Of a stretch of DNA of 64,000 bases, positions 26,304 to 35,132 are shown piece after piece. Each line of letters opens with the position of its first letter. Within the stretch, counting starts at the first letter, position 1. Origin of the DNA: JBJXHN01 sp046233135 (GTDB lineage: Bacteria; Pseudomonadota; Alphaproteobacteria; Rhodospirillales; Rhodospirillaceae); contig JBJXHN010000001.1 in assembly GCA_046233135.1 (NCBI GenBank), positions 992,001 to 1,056,000 on the forward strand. The letters run 5' to 3'. Below the pieces are notes generated by a model, which did no database searches, was not told the origin of the DNA, and saw only the letters and a list, made by a program, of their open reading frames with translations. The translations under genes and the position numbers were made by a program.

Positions 26304-26341
26304 CGTAATAAAGTATCATAAAACGGAGTAAATCCGTAATA
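26304..26341. promoter_or_regulatory. Candidate regulator half-sites between AraC gene and DUF3047 gene
   Basis: CGTAATA occurs twice as a direct repeat (26304-26310 and 26335-26341), 31 bp apart, about three helical turns, in the AT-rich divergent promoter region. AraC-type proteins commonly bind such direct half-sites. Short motif, weak evidence. Confidence 0.25.
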
Positions 26342-26358
26342 TCAGGGAGATATCATCT

Positions 26359-27585
26359 ATGTGCCTGTCATGTTTTGACCCCTCGGCTGGTCTGCCGGGT
26401 GACACCGGCGCCGGCCGCCGGGACTTTCTTCGCAAGCTGGCGGCCGCCGGCCTGTCCGTGCCGCTGGCGGCCCATCTGCTCAGCCGGCCGGCGGGGGCGA
26501 CGCCGGCAAGCTTTCTGGACCGGACGCGCTTCCTCGATGGTTTGGAAGGGCTTCTGGCGTCCGCCGATGTGCCCGAGCTGGTGGCCTATCGGCGGATCGA
26601 CATCACCGGCGCCGATCTTCCGTGGATCGAGTCCGGGCTGGAGGCCACCAAGGGGCAGCAGATCACTTTCCTGCTCGGCGGGCGGATGTGGCTGTCGCGG
26701 GAGTATGATCTGTGGTTCGAGCCCGGGGTGGTGTTCCATGCCCGCAGCGGCGCGGGGCAGCCGATCTACAATCCCATGGCCAACACCGGCACGATGACGG
26801 CGACGGCGGACGGTCCGGTGCAGATCGCCCGTTCCGCCGGGGAATGGGCCAGCGAGGCCGGCGACCTGTGGGTCCCCGACGAAGAGTACGCCAAGGCCGA
26901 CGTGGCCCTCTACGGCTATGCCCTGCTGTGGAAGGGATCGGCGGCGGAAGGGCTGGCGCGGCTGGCGGACCGGGGCGATGTGGGCGGGGTGATCGGGGCG
27001 GAGCTGGCCCGGGTGACCAGCCCGAAGACCCTGCCGGCGGGGTGGGAGAACCTGTACATGTTCGGCGGCGGCCCGGTGATTTTCTCCGACGGCGGCAACG
27101 GAGAGATCGTCTGCCAGTCCCACAAGACCGTGGGCATCCTGCGCCATGAGACGCCGCTTCCGCTGGTGCCGGACACCCGCCTGTCCTGGCGCTGGATCGT
27201 CGAGGAGCTGCCGTCCGTCCAGCCGGAGGACAGCCCGGCGACCCATGACTACCTGTCGATCGGCGTGGAGTTCGACGACGGCCAGGACTTCACCTACATC
27301 TGGAGCCGGGGCCTGCCGGTGGGCAAGGTCTTCCGCTGCCCCCTGCCCCGCTGGACGCCCATCGAGACCCACAAGGTGGTGCGCAGCGGCACCGCCGAGA
27401 TCGGCACCTGGCTGGGCGAGGAGCAGGATGTCTACGCCGACTACCAGGCGCATATCGGCGGCGAGGCCAAAAACATCGTCCGCGTCTGGCTGCTGGGGGT
27501 GACGGTGTTCCAGCGCCGGTCGGGCCAGTGCCGCTACTCGTCAATCCGCCTGACCCACCCGGCGGGGGAGATCCAGCTTCTCTGA
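26359..27585 (+). CDS. Tat-exported DUF3047-type protein
   Basis: 408 residues. A twin-arginine signal GRRDFLRKLAAAGLSVPLAA spans about 19-38 and ends in a cleavage-like AGATPA. The C-terminal half matches the DUF3047 pattern (LSWRWIVEELPS, then YLSIGVEFDDGQDFTYIWS). The middle part (LLGGRMWLSREYDLWFEPG) resembles a beta-rich carbohydrate-type module, but this is not certain. Function is unknown. Tat export suggests folding before transport to the periplasm. Its expression is probably governed by the divergent AraC regulator. Confidence 0.7.
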   Translation: MCLSCFDPSAGLPGDTGAGRRDFLRKLAAAGLSVPLAAHLLSRPAGATPASFLDRTRFLDGLEGLLASADVPELVAYRRIDITGADLPWIESGLEATKGQQITFLLGGRMWLSREYDLWFEPGVVFHARSGAGQPIYNPMANTGTMTATADGPVQIARSAGEWASEAGDLWVPDEEYAKADVALYGYALLWKGSAAEGLARLADRGDVGGVIGAELARVTSPKTLPAGWENLYMFGGGPVIFSDGGNGEIVCQSHKTVGILRHETPLPLVPDTRLSWRWIVEELPSVQPEDSPATHDYLSIGVEFDDGQDFTYIWSRGLPVGKVFRCPLPRWTPIETHKVVRSGTAEIGTWLGEEQDVYADYQAHIGGEAKNIVRVWLLGVTVFQRRSGQCRYSSIRLTHPAGEIQLL

Positions 27586-27626
27586 GGCCGGTTCTCTCCC
27601 GGGCACGCCATGGAGGTGACGGACCG

Positions 27627-27660
27627 CAAGGCTGGCGGCGCGGATGGGCCGCCAGCCTTG
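27627..27660. terminator. Bidirectional stem-loop between DUF3047 and panB genes
   Basis: Perfect 13-bp arms CAAGGCTGGCGGC/GCCGCCAGCCTTG around an 8-nt loop, between convergent genes. The flanking T/A tracts are short, so termination strength is uncertain. Confidence 0.65.
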
Positions 27661-27670
27661 CTGGCTGCCC

Positions 27671-28459
27671 CTACCCCTTCGTCCCCGTCAAGCGGATGAT
27701 ATTGTTCGGGAACTCCATCCCCTCCACTTCGCGGGCGAAGTCCTTGGCGACCTGAAGGATGGTGCGGCTGGCGTGGGCGTACTGCTTGGAGAACGGCGGC
27801 CAGTAGTCCCCCAGCCCCAGGGCGTCGTTGATCACCAGCACCTGTCCGTCGCAATCCGGGCCGGCGCCGATGCCGATGGTCGGAACCGGCAGGTCCGCCG
27901 TGATGCGGGTGGCGAGGTCGTAGGGGATGTGCTCCAGCACCACCATGAAGGCGCCGGCTTCGGCGATGGCGCGGGCGTCGTCGGAGACGCGGCGGGCGTC
28001 CTCGGCGTTGGTGCCGACGCGCTTGAAGTTGGTCGCTGTCTGCGGTGTCAGGCCTGTGTGGCCGACCACCGGCATGCCCTCGGCGACCAGGGCGGCGATG
28101 ACGTCCGTCTTCGGCCCTTCCAGCTTGATGCTGTCGGCCCCGGCGGCCATCAGACGGCGGGCGTTCTCCAGCGCCGTTTCCGGGTCCCGGTCGGTCAGAT
28201 ACGGCAGGTCGGCGATGATGTGGGTCGCCGTCGCGCCCCGCCGCACCGCGCCCACATGGTACTCCATATGGGCAATGGTCACGTCGCGGGTGCTGTCAAA
28301 GCCCATCTCCACCATGCCCACCGTGTCGCCCACCAGGATCACCGGCACCCCGGCCTGTTCGATGGCGCGGGCCACCGGGCAGGTGTAGGCCGTCAGCATG
28401 GGGATGGGCGTCACGCCCTTCATGGCGCCGAAATCGGCCGCCGTCTTCTTGATGATCAT
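27671..28459 (-). CDS. panB: 3-methyl-2-oxobutanoate hydroxymethyltransferase
   Basis: 262 residues. Metal and catalytic residues match the E. coli enzyme: D45 in GDTVGMV, D84 in IIADLPY, K112 and E114 in IKLEG. It adds a hydroxymethyl group from methylene-THF to 2-oxoisovalerate, the first step of pantothenate synthesis. panC is not adjacent. It follows a HicB-like gene on the same strand by 80 bp. Confidence 0.95.
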   Translation of the reverse strand: MIIKKTAADFGAMKGVTPIPMLTAYTCPVARAIEQAGVPVILVGDTVGMVEMGFDSTRDVTIAHMEYHVGAVRRGATATHIIADLPYLTDRDPETALENARRLMAAGADSIKLEGPKTDVIAALVAEGMPVVGHTGLTPQTATNFKRVGTNAEDARRVSDDARAIAEAGAFMVVLEHIPYDLATRITADLPVPTIGIGAGPDCDGQVLVINDALGLGDYWPPFSKQYAHASRTILQVAKDFAREVEGMEFPNNIIRLTGTKG

Positions 28460-28539
28460 TCCGTCTTGCTCCCGGTTCTCTTTCCGTTTTTCTGGTTTCC
28501 GCCTCTCCCGGTCTGCCGTCCGGGCGAGGCGCGCATGTC

Positions 28540-28803
28540 CTATATCTCGATCTCCACCTGGATGACCTCAACCACCGCGGCGCATTCCTCGTCGTCCAGG
28601 CGGAAGGCCTCGACGGGGGTGGCGGGCGGGATCTCCAGGCCCTCCTCGCGCAGGGCCTCCAGGTGGCTGGGCAGGGCCTCGGCGGCGGCCTCCTGCGCCT
28701 CGTCCAGGCTGTCGATCAGGGTCAGGCAGCCGGGGATGTCGGGAAACACCACCACATACTCCTCCCCTTCCCGCACCACGAAGGCGGTATAGGTCACGCT
28801 CAT
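28540..28803 (-). CDS. HicB-family antitoxin-like protein without a partner
   Basis: 87 residues from ATG 28803. The HicB partial RNase-H-like fold is visible: YTAFVVREGEEYVVVFPDIPGCLTLIDSLDEAQEAAAEAL. No C-terminal DNA-binding domain is apparent, and no HicA-size gene lies on either side. It may be an orphan antitoxin or a domesticated regulator. Confidence 0.75.
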   Translation of the reverse strand: MSVTYTAFVVREGEEYVVVFPDIPGCLTLIDSLDEAQEAAAEALPSHLEALREEGLEIPPATPVEAFRLDDEECAAVVEVIQVEIEI

Positions 28804-28857
28804 CAAGATCCCTCCGGTCCCATAGTGCCCGCAAGACCGCCGCTGGTCCCGCGTCAA

Positions 28858-29173
28858 CAGGTCTCGACCAGACGGCGCCGCCTGTCAATGCGCGCGTGGC
28901 CCGCACCCGACGGGACGGAAAATAACCAACCGCCCCCCTTATCCCGCAACAGCCTTGCCCATATCTCCCTAACGGAAGGGGTTTCCTTTCTTTTCGCGTT
29001 TCAATCAAGGGTGCGCATTGTCGGTCAGCATTCCTTACCTTAAATCTTTTATCAGGTAAGTCCCGACACGAGGACCCGCCCCGACCCAGGCCGGTCACCC
29101 AACGAAGCCGGCCACGGCATAAACAGCGGTGCCCCAAGGCACCGGAACAGGACCATAACGGGAGGCCTGCCCG
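28858..29173. other. Divergent intergenic region upstream of oxidoreductase
   Basis: About 315 bp without a gene. A dyad CTTACCT/AGGTAAG (29034-29040 and 29054-29060) sits in a short AT-rich patch about 115 bp before the oxidoreductase start and could be an operator. No canonical promoter is evident. Confidence 0.35.
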
Positions 29174-32100
29174 ATGACCCACCAGACCCCCATCAACCTC
29201 TCTGCCACCCTGGAGGACAAGTATACCTTGTCCGAAGGCCGGGCGTACATGACGGGCGTGCACGCCCTGGTGCGCCTGTCGCTGATGCAGCGCCAACGGG
29301 ACCGGGCGGCGGGGCTCAATACCGGGGGCTTCATCTCCGGCTATCGCGGCTCGCCGCTCGGCGGATTCGACAAGGAGCTGTGGAAGGCCCGGACGCATCT
29401 GAAGCGGGAAGACATCGTTTTCCAGCCCGGCGTGAACGAGGACCTGGCCGCCACGGCCGTCTGGGGCAGCCAGCAGGTCAACCTGTTCCCCGGCGCCACC
29501 AAGGACGGCGTCTTTGCCATCTGGTACGGCAAGGGGCCGGGGGTGGACCGCTCCGGCGACGTGTTCAAGCATGGCAACAACGCCGGCACCAGCCCCCATG
29601 GGGGTGTGCTGCTGCTGGCCGGCGATGACCACGCGGCCAAGTCCTCCACCGCCGCGCACCAATGCGAATACACCTTCATGGACGCCCAGATCCCCGTACT
29701 GCACCCGGCGGGCATCCAGGAACTGATTGATTACGGCCTGTTCGGCCTGGCCATGAGCCGCTATTCCGGCTGTTGGGTGGGGATGAAAACCATCGCCGAG
29801 ACCCTGGACAGCTCCGCCTCCGTCCTCATTGCCCCCGACCGGCTGGTTTTCCACACACCGACCGATTTCAACATGCCGCCCGGCGGCCTGCACATCCGCT
29901 GGCCCGATCCGCCGCTGGATCAGGAAGCCCGGCTGATGCGCCACAAACTTTATGCCGCGCTGGCCTTCGCCCGGGCCAACCGCATCGACCGGGTGGTGCT
30001 GGACAGCCCCAATCCGCGCCTGGGTATCGTCACCGTCGGCAAGGCCTATCTCGACGTCCGCCAGGCGCTGGAGGATCTGGGCATCGACGATGCCATGGCC
30101 GCCCAGATCGGCCTGCGCATCTACAAGGTGGGGATGCCCTGGCCGCTGGAGCGCGAAGGGGTCCGCGCCTTTGCCGAGGGTCTGGACGAGATCCTGGTGG
30201 TCGAGGAAAAGCGCGCCGTCGTCGAAAACCAGTTGAAGGAACAGCTGTATAACTGGCGCGAGGACGTACGGCCCCGGGTGGTCGGCAAGTTCGACGAGAA
30301 CCGCGCCTGGCTGCTGCCCAGCGCCGGCGAGCTGACTCCCGCCCAGGTGGCCCGCGCCATCGCCGGCCGGGTGGAACAATATGTGACCAGCCAGAAGATC
30401 CGTGACCGCCTGCAATGGCTGGAGCAAAAGGAAAAGCTGCTCTCCGTGCCGCAGGTTGGCACCAAGCGGCTGCCCTACTACTGCGCCGGCTGCCCTCACA
30501 ACACCTCCACCACCGTGCCGGAGGGATCACGGGCGCTGGCGGGCATCGGCTGCCACTACATGGTCACCTGGATGCCGGAGCGGAACACCAAGACCTTCAG
30601 CCAGATGGGCGGCGAAGGGGTGCCGTGGATCGGTCAGGCGCCGTTTACGACGGACAACCACGTCTTCGTCAACCTGGGCGACGGCACCTATTTCCACTCC
30701 GGCATCCTGGCCATCCGGGCGGCGGTGGCAGCGAAGGTCAATGTCACCTACAAGGTGCTGTTCAACGATGCGGTGGCGATGACCGGCGGCCAGCCCGTGG
30801 ACGGCCCGATTACCGTGCCGGGGATCGCCCGCCAGCTGGAAGGCGAAGGGGTGGCCAAGATCGTCGTGGTCAGCGACCAGCCCGACAAGTATCCCATCGG
30901 CACCGATTTCGGCCCCGGCGTTTCGGTCAGGCACCGCGACGAGCTGGACAGCATCCAGCGGGACCTGCGCAAGTACCCGGGCGTGACGGCCATCATCTAC
31001 GACCAGACCTGCGCGGCGGAAAAGCGCCGGCGGCGCAAGCGGGGTCTGATGGACGACCCGGACCGCCGGGTTTTCATCAACGACCTGGTCTGCGAAGGCT
31101 GCGGCGATTGCGGCAAGCAGTCCAACTGCGTCGCCGTGGGGGCGCAGGAGACCGAATTCGGCCGCAAGCGGGTGATCGACCAGTCCGCCTGCAACAAGGA
31201 CTTTTCCTGCGTCAAGGGTTTCTGCCCCAGCTTCGTGTCGGTTTCCGGCGTTCAGGTCCGCAAGCCCGACGGTGTGGGCAGCGTGCCCTTCCCCGTGCTG
31301 CCGGACCCCGAGCTGCCGTCGCTGGACACTCCCTATTCCATCGTCGTCACCGGCATCGGCGGTACCGGCGTGGTGACCATCGGCGCCCTGCTGGGCATGG
31401 CCGCCCACCTGGAAGGCCGGGGGGTAACCGTGCTGGATCAGACGGGGCTGGCGCAGAAGAACGGCGCGGTGGTCACCCACGTGCGGCTGGGCGCCAGTCA
31501 GGACCAGATCCACGCGGTGCGCATCGCGGCGGGCAACGCCAATCTGGTGCTGGGCTGCGACGGGCTGACGGCCTCGGGCTTCGACGTGCTGGCCAAGGCG
31601 CGGCGCAGGCAGACGGACGCGGTGATCAACACCCACGTCACCATGACCGCCGGCTTCACCCAGAACCCCGACGAAGTCTATCCCGCGCAGGAGCTGCGCG
31701 ACGCCATCTCCGGCACCACGCGCACCAGTCACTTCCTGGACGCCGCGCGGATCGCCACGGCGCTGATGGGGGATTCCATCGCCACCAACCCCTTCATGAT
31801 GGGCTATGCGTGGCAGAAGGGCCTGATCCCGCTGTCGCTGGCCAGCCTGGAACGCGCCATCGAGCTGAACGGCGTGGCCATCGAGGCCAACAAGCAGGCC
31901 TTCCTGTGGGGCCGACGCGCCGCCCATGACTTTCCGGCCGTGGAACGGCTGATCTCCGATGCGGCCGTCCCCCTCGACCACCACCGCCCGTCGGCGGACC
32001 TGGACGAGGCGATTTCCCGCCGGGTGGCCTTCCTGACCGACTACCAGAATGCGGCCTATGCGGCGCGCTACAGCCACTGGATGGACCGCGTCCGCACCGC

Positions 32101-32656
32101 CGAGCGCAAGGCCGCACCGGGGCGGGAGGCGCTGAGTGAGGCCGTCGCCCGCGCGCTGTTCAAGCTGATGGCCTACAAGGACGAATACGAGGTGGCGCGG
32201 CTGTATACGGACGGCCGCTTCCAGGCGGCGCTGAAGGAGCAGTTCACCGGCACGCCGAAGCTGACGGTACACCTCGCCCCGCCGCTGATGAGTGCGAAGG
32301 ACCCGACCACCGGACGGCTGAAGAAGCGGGATTTCGGCCCCTGGGTGTTCACCGCTTTCCGGCTGCTGGCGCGGCTGAAGGGGCTGCGCGGCACGGCGCT
32401 CGACATCTTCGGCAAGACGGCGGAACGCCGCATGCAGCGCCGCCTGATCGGCGAATACGAAGCGACGCTGGAGGCCCTGCTGACGGGTCTGACGGCGGAC
32501 AACCATGCCCTGGCCGCCGAGATCGCTGCCCTGCCGCTGGACATGCGCGGCTTCGGCCCGGTGCTGGAGGCCAACGTGGACGCCACCAAGGCCCGGGAGG
32601 CGGCGCTGATGGAGGCTTACCTCACCCCCGCCCCGACCCGGGAGGCGGCGGAATAG
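29174..32656 (+). CDS. Indolepyruvate:ferredoxin oxidoreductase, fused alpha/beta/gamma subunits
   Basis: 1160 residues, the length of the single-chain IorAB-type enzyme of proteobacteria. The N-terminal POR domain begins near GFISGYRGSPLGGFD. A TPP-binding part with LGDGTYFHSGILAIRAAV lies near 502, and cysteine clusters CEGCGDCGKQSNC and CNKDFSCVKGFCPSF lie near 640-685. The C-terminal gamma-type domain starts VVTGIGGTGVVTIGALLG near 724. It oxidatively decarboxylates aryl or branched-chain 2-oxo acids to acyl-CoA with ferredoxin. It is followed within 4 bp by a DUF488 gene. Confidence 0.93.
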   Translation: MTHQTPINLSATLEDKYTLSEGRAYMTGVHALVRLSLMQRQRDRAAGLNTGGFISGYRGSPLGGFDKELWKARTHLKREDIVFQPGVNEDLAATAVWGSQQVNLFPGATKDGVFAIWYGKGPGVDRSGDVFKHGNNAGTSPHGGVLLLAGDDHAAKSSTAAHQCEYTFMDAQIPVLHPAGIQELIDYGLFGLAMSRYSGCWVGMKTIAETLDSSASVLIAPDRLVFHTPTDFNMPPGGLHIRWPDPPLDQEARLMRHKLYAALAFARANRIDRVVLDSPNPRLGIVTVGKAYLDVRQALEDLGIDDAMAAQIGLRIYKVGMPWPLEREGVRAFAEGLDEILVVEEKRAVVENQLKEQLYNWREDVRPRVVGKFDENRAWLLPSAGELTPAQVARAIAGRVEQYVTSQKIRDRLQWLEQKEKLLSVPQVGTKRLPYYCAGCPHNTSTTVPEGSRALAGIGCHYMVTWMPERNTKTFSQMGGEGVPWIGQAPFTTDNHVFVNLGDGTYFHSGILAIRAAVAAKVNVTYKVLFNDAVAMTGGQPVDGPITVPGIARQLEGEGVAKIVVVSDQPDKYPIGTDFGPGVSVRHRDELDSIQRDLRKYPGVTAIIYDQTCAAEKRRRRKRGLMDDPDRRVFINDLVCEGCGDCGKQSNCVAVGAQETEFGRKRVIDQSACNKDFSCVKGFCPSFVSVSGVQVRKPDGVGSVPFPVLPDPELPSLDTPYSIVVTGIGGTGVVTIGALLGMAAHLEGRGVTVLDQTGLAQKNGAVVTHVRLGASQDQIHAVRIAAGNANLVLGCDGLTASGFDVLAKARRRQTDAVINTHVTMTAGFTQNPDEVYPAQELRDAISGTTRTSHFLDAARIATALMGDSIATNPFMMGYAWQKGLIPLSLASLERAIELNGVAIEANKQAFLWGRRAAHDFPAVERLISDAAVPLDHHRPSADLDEAISRRVAFLTDYQNAAYAARYSHWMDRVRTAERKAAPGREALSEAVARALFKLMAYKDEYEVARLYTDGRFQAALKEQFTGTPKLTVHLAPPLMSAKDPTTGRLKKRDFGPWVFTAFRLLARLKGLRGTALDIFGKTAERRMQRRLIGEYEATLEALLTGLTADNHALAAEIAALPLDMRGFGPVLEANVDATKAREAALMEAYLTPAPTREAAE

Positions 32657-32660
32657 GGGC

Positions 32661-33125
32661 ATGACGGGCGGTGTTGGCATCGAACCGGTGGCGCTGGCCA
32701 CCATCGGCTTCACCAAGACGACGGCGGAGCACTTCTTCGCCCGCCTGCGGGCCACGCCGACCCGGACGCTGGTGGACGTGCGGCTGAACAACACCTCCCA
32801 GCTGGCGGGGTTCGCCAAGGCCGGCGACCTCGCCTACTTCCTGCGGGAGCTGTGCGGCATCACCTACGTCCATCAGCCGCTGCTGGCCCCGACACAGGCT
32901 ATGCTCAGCAGCTACAAGAAGGGTGCGGTGGCCTGGCCGGCCTATGCGGACCAGTTCCTGGGCCTGATGGCCGCCCGGCGGATAGAAGAGCAGCTGCGGC
33001 CGGCGGAGTTGCACGACAGCTGCCTGCTGTGCAGTGAAGACAAACCCCACCATTGCCACCGCCGGCTCGTCGTCGAGTATTTGCAGGGGAAGTGGGGCGT
33101 GCCGGTGGCGGTGCGGCATATCTAA
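32661..33125 (+). CDS. DUF488-family protein
   Basis: 154 residues. The DUF488 motif set is present: ATIGFTKTTAEHFFARLR, LVDVRLNNTSQLAGFAK and the Cys/His-rich C-terminal LLCSEDKPHHCHRRLVVEYL. The biochemical role of the family is not settled. It starts 4 bp after the oxidoreductase stop and is presumably cotranscribed. Confidence 0.85.
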   Translation: MTGGVGIEPVALATIGFTKTTAEHFFARLRATPTRTLVDVRLNNTSQLAGFAKAGDLAYFLRELCGITYVHQPLLAPTQAMLSSYKKGAVAWPAYADQFLGLMAARRIEEQLRPAELHDSCLLCSEDKPHHCHRRLVVEYLQGKWGVPVAVRHI

Positions 33126-33341
33126 TTTTTAAAAAAAAATACTTTAAGAAAACCACACATTTATACAATAATATTTGTTATTTTCTACGAAACTCTTCCC
33201 AATACATTAAAATCTCGTTTTTTCCCGAAGCAACCGGAATAACTAAAATCCACACGACACACCTAAAAGGTTTGTTTTTTTTGAAAATGCATTTAAGCTA
33301 CGTCCAGAAGCTATTCTGGATCACCAAACTGGCTTAGAAAA
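33126..33341. other. AT-rich boundary upstream of lipoprotein gene
   Basis: Base composition falls abruptly to AT-rich sequence right after the DUF488 stop, with long A and T runs (for example at 33127-33140). No gene was seen. It marks the left edge of a segment of foreign-looking composition that ends near 34415. Confidence 0.6.
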
Positions 33342-34292
33342 ATGAAATCAATATATATATCGATATCAGTTCTATCTATATTTTTTACTGGATCATGCAA
33401 CACTATCGGAAATACAGCTGGAAAGATTGCAAGTGGAATATCTGGAGTGACCGGATTCCTAAAGCAAACTATCCAGCCATCGAATTCGGGAAGCAATTCT
33501 GGGTTTTGGAAAATTCATAATTTATGCACTCCAGCAAATCCCTCTGGCCACCCTTCTCCGATGACTGAGTGTGACCGGCTGGCCAGCCACGAACTAGATC
33601 CATACAAACTGGGACAGGGCACCACCTATGCGTCGCTAAATGCATCTGTCGCCATTCCCTCCTGTGAAAAAGCAGTAAGAAATCACCCCGAGGACTCTGG
33701 GCGGCTCTCTTATCAACTTGGAAGAGCGTATCGTAAAGAAGGGCGATCCGACGAAGCTTTAAATTGGTACATATCTTCAGCAGAGAAAGACTATGCCATG
33801 GGGTACGTAGGTGTTGGACAAATGATGATCGAAGAATACTCTAAATTCTCAAGCTCGACAACCCTACTAAAACAGACAGTGATACGCTGCATGTCGGCGG
33901 CCTCATCTAGGGGGGCAGAAAAAATAGCACACCTTGAACTAGCTAATTTTCACATCATGGTTGCAAACAAAATAGTCGACGACACAAGGAATAGACGTTA
34001 TCCCAAACCTGGATTACGCATGAAATTAGATGAAGCTGTCGATTCTGCGAAAATAGCTAAGCAATACGCGCAAACCCTAGATCATAGGACAAGAGGAATT
34101 GCAGAATCGACTCTAGAAGATGTACTTCTATACAAAGAAGAAGCTCTAGAAAGAGCAAACCAAATACAAAATAATCATTATTACAATCAAGGAGAGAATC
34201 AAAACATACACGATCCAGTTGATTGGAATAAATATCAAAACGAGTTAAACTGCCAAGTTGGAGATACGGTCTCCTGTATGCTAGTGGATTGA
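33342..34292 (+). CDS. Putative lipoprotein with TPR/SEL1-like repeats, AT-rich, probably acquired
   Basis: 316 residues, not assigned to a named family. The N-terminus MKSIYISISVLSIFFTGSC is a lipoprotein signal with Cys19 as the likely lipidated residue. The middle carries tandem helical repeats of the SEL1/TPR type (LSYQLGRAYRKEGRSDEALNWYISSA, then GYVGVGQMMIEEY). The C-terminus is Asn/Gln-rich. Codon use (AAA, ATA, AGA) and AT content differ strongly from all neighbours. It stands alone, with AT-rich DNA on both sides, and may be an envelope protein with protein-binding repeats. Confidence 0.7.
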   Translation: MKSIYISISVLSIFFTGSCNTIGNTAGKIASGISGVTGFLKQTIQPSNSGSNSGFWKIHNLCTPANPSGHPSPMTECDRLASHELDPYKLGQGTTYASLNASVAIPSCEKAVRNHPEDSGRLSYQLGRAYRKEGRSDEALNWYISSAEKDYAMGYVGVGQMMIEEYSKFSSSTTLLKQTVIRCMSAASSRGAEKIAHLELANFHIMVANKIVDDTRNRRYPKPGLRMKLDEAVDSAKIAKQYAQTLDHRTRGIAESTLEDVLLYKEEALERANQIQNNHYYNQGENQNIHDPVDWNKYQNELNCQVGDTVSCMLVD

Positions 34293-34415
34293 ACAAAAAT
34301 ACCACAGTTCCTGGCTTCCATGGGAAATATCGAAAAACATAGAAAACTTTTCATTACAGATCTCATAAATAGATGTCTAATGAAATCACATTCAATCTCA
34401 GACGAAGAGTTTTTT

Positions 34416-35039
34416 TTAAGGCGCCCCGGTTGCACCCCACACCTCCTGCCCCCGCGCGGCTGATATCATCACGCTCCCCTCCACCAGCGCCCGCGCGCCG
34501 GCGCCCGCAGCCTCCATATAGGCCGCATCGCGATGCACGAGCATCGTCGAGAACGCCCCGTCCATCAGCAGCACCACTTGCCGCGCCAGCATCTCCGCCC
34601 CCGCGTATCCGGCTGCCGTAAACACCGACGCCAGCCAGGCCTCGAAGCCCTTCTTGTGGGCCGAGCCGATGCGAATCGCCGGGTGGCCGGGCATATTGGC
34701 CAGCTCCGCCGCTGTGCGCAGAAAGCCGCAGCCTTTCCATTTGGGGTGACGCGCGTTGCGGGCCAGGGCAAGGAAGATGGCCTCCACCTTCTCTGCCACC
34801 GTGCCGTCGGCCTCCGCATACCACTTGGCGAACAGCGCCAGATTCGGCTGGTCCCGGCTTTCCAGATAGGCCGCCACCAGGTCGTCCTTGGTGGTGAAGT
34901 GGTAATAAAGGGTGCGCTTGGTCACCCCGGCCTTCTCGGCGACCGCATCCACGCTGACCGCGCGGATGCCCTCCGCATAGAACAGGCGGCTGGCGGCGTC
35001 GACAATGCGCTCTCGTGTGGCTTTTGAATCCCGGGGCAT
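34416..35039 (-). CDS. TetR-family transcriptional repressor
   Basis: 207 residues from ATG 35039. Canonical TetR HTH: RERIVDAASRLFYAEGIRAVSVDAVAEKAGVTKRTLYYHF, here in pieces at residues about 9-49. The C-terminal ligand domain resembles that of regulators with a TetR_C_6-like fold. It is divergent from an enoyl-CoA hydratase gene; a palindromic operator lies between them. Confidence 0.9.
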   Translation of the reverse strand: MPRDSKATRERIVDAASRLFYAEGIRAVSVDAVAEKAGVTKRTLYYHFTTKDDLVAAYLESRDQPNLALFAKWYAEADGTVAEKVEAIFLALARNARHPKWKGCGFLRTAAELANMPGHPAIRIGSAHKKGFEAWLASVFTAAGYAGAEMLARQVVLLMDGAFSTMLVHRDAAYMEAAGAGARALVEGSVMISAARGQEVWGATGAP

Positions 35040-35047
35040 GGCGTCAA

Positions 35048-35071
35048 TGTATACCGACCAGTGAGTATACA
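35048..35071. promoter_or_regulatory. Probable TetR operator
   Basis: TGTATAC (35048-35054) and its inverse GTATACA (35065-35071) flank ACCGACCAGTGA-type centre sequence, giving an imperfect palindrome of the ATACCGACC-N-GGTCGGTAT kind often bound by TetR regulators. It lies 9 bp upstream of the repressor start codon and 60 bp before the hydratase gene. Confidence 0.6.
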
Positions 35072-35132
35072 CAAGCGCCTGCCGCCCGTACGGTCAGGGG
35101 GTATCCCCAAGCAACGCAACGGAGCGAACCCC

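Noticed and set aside
30527..32818. 763-codon open frame antisense to the oxidoreductase gene
   Set aside because: No domain content and biased composition; it is a shadow of the oxidoreductase.
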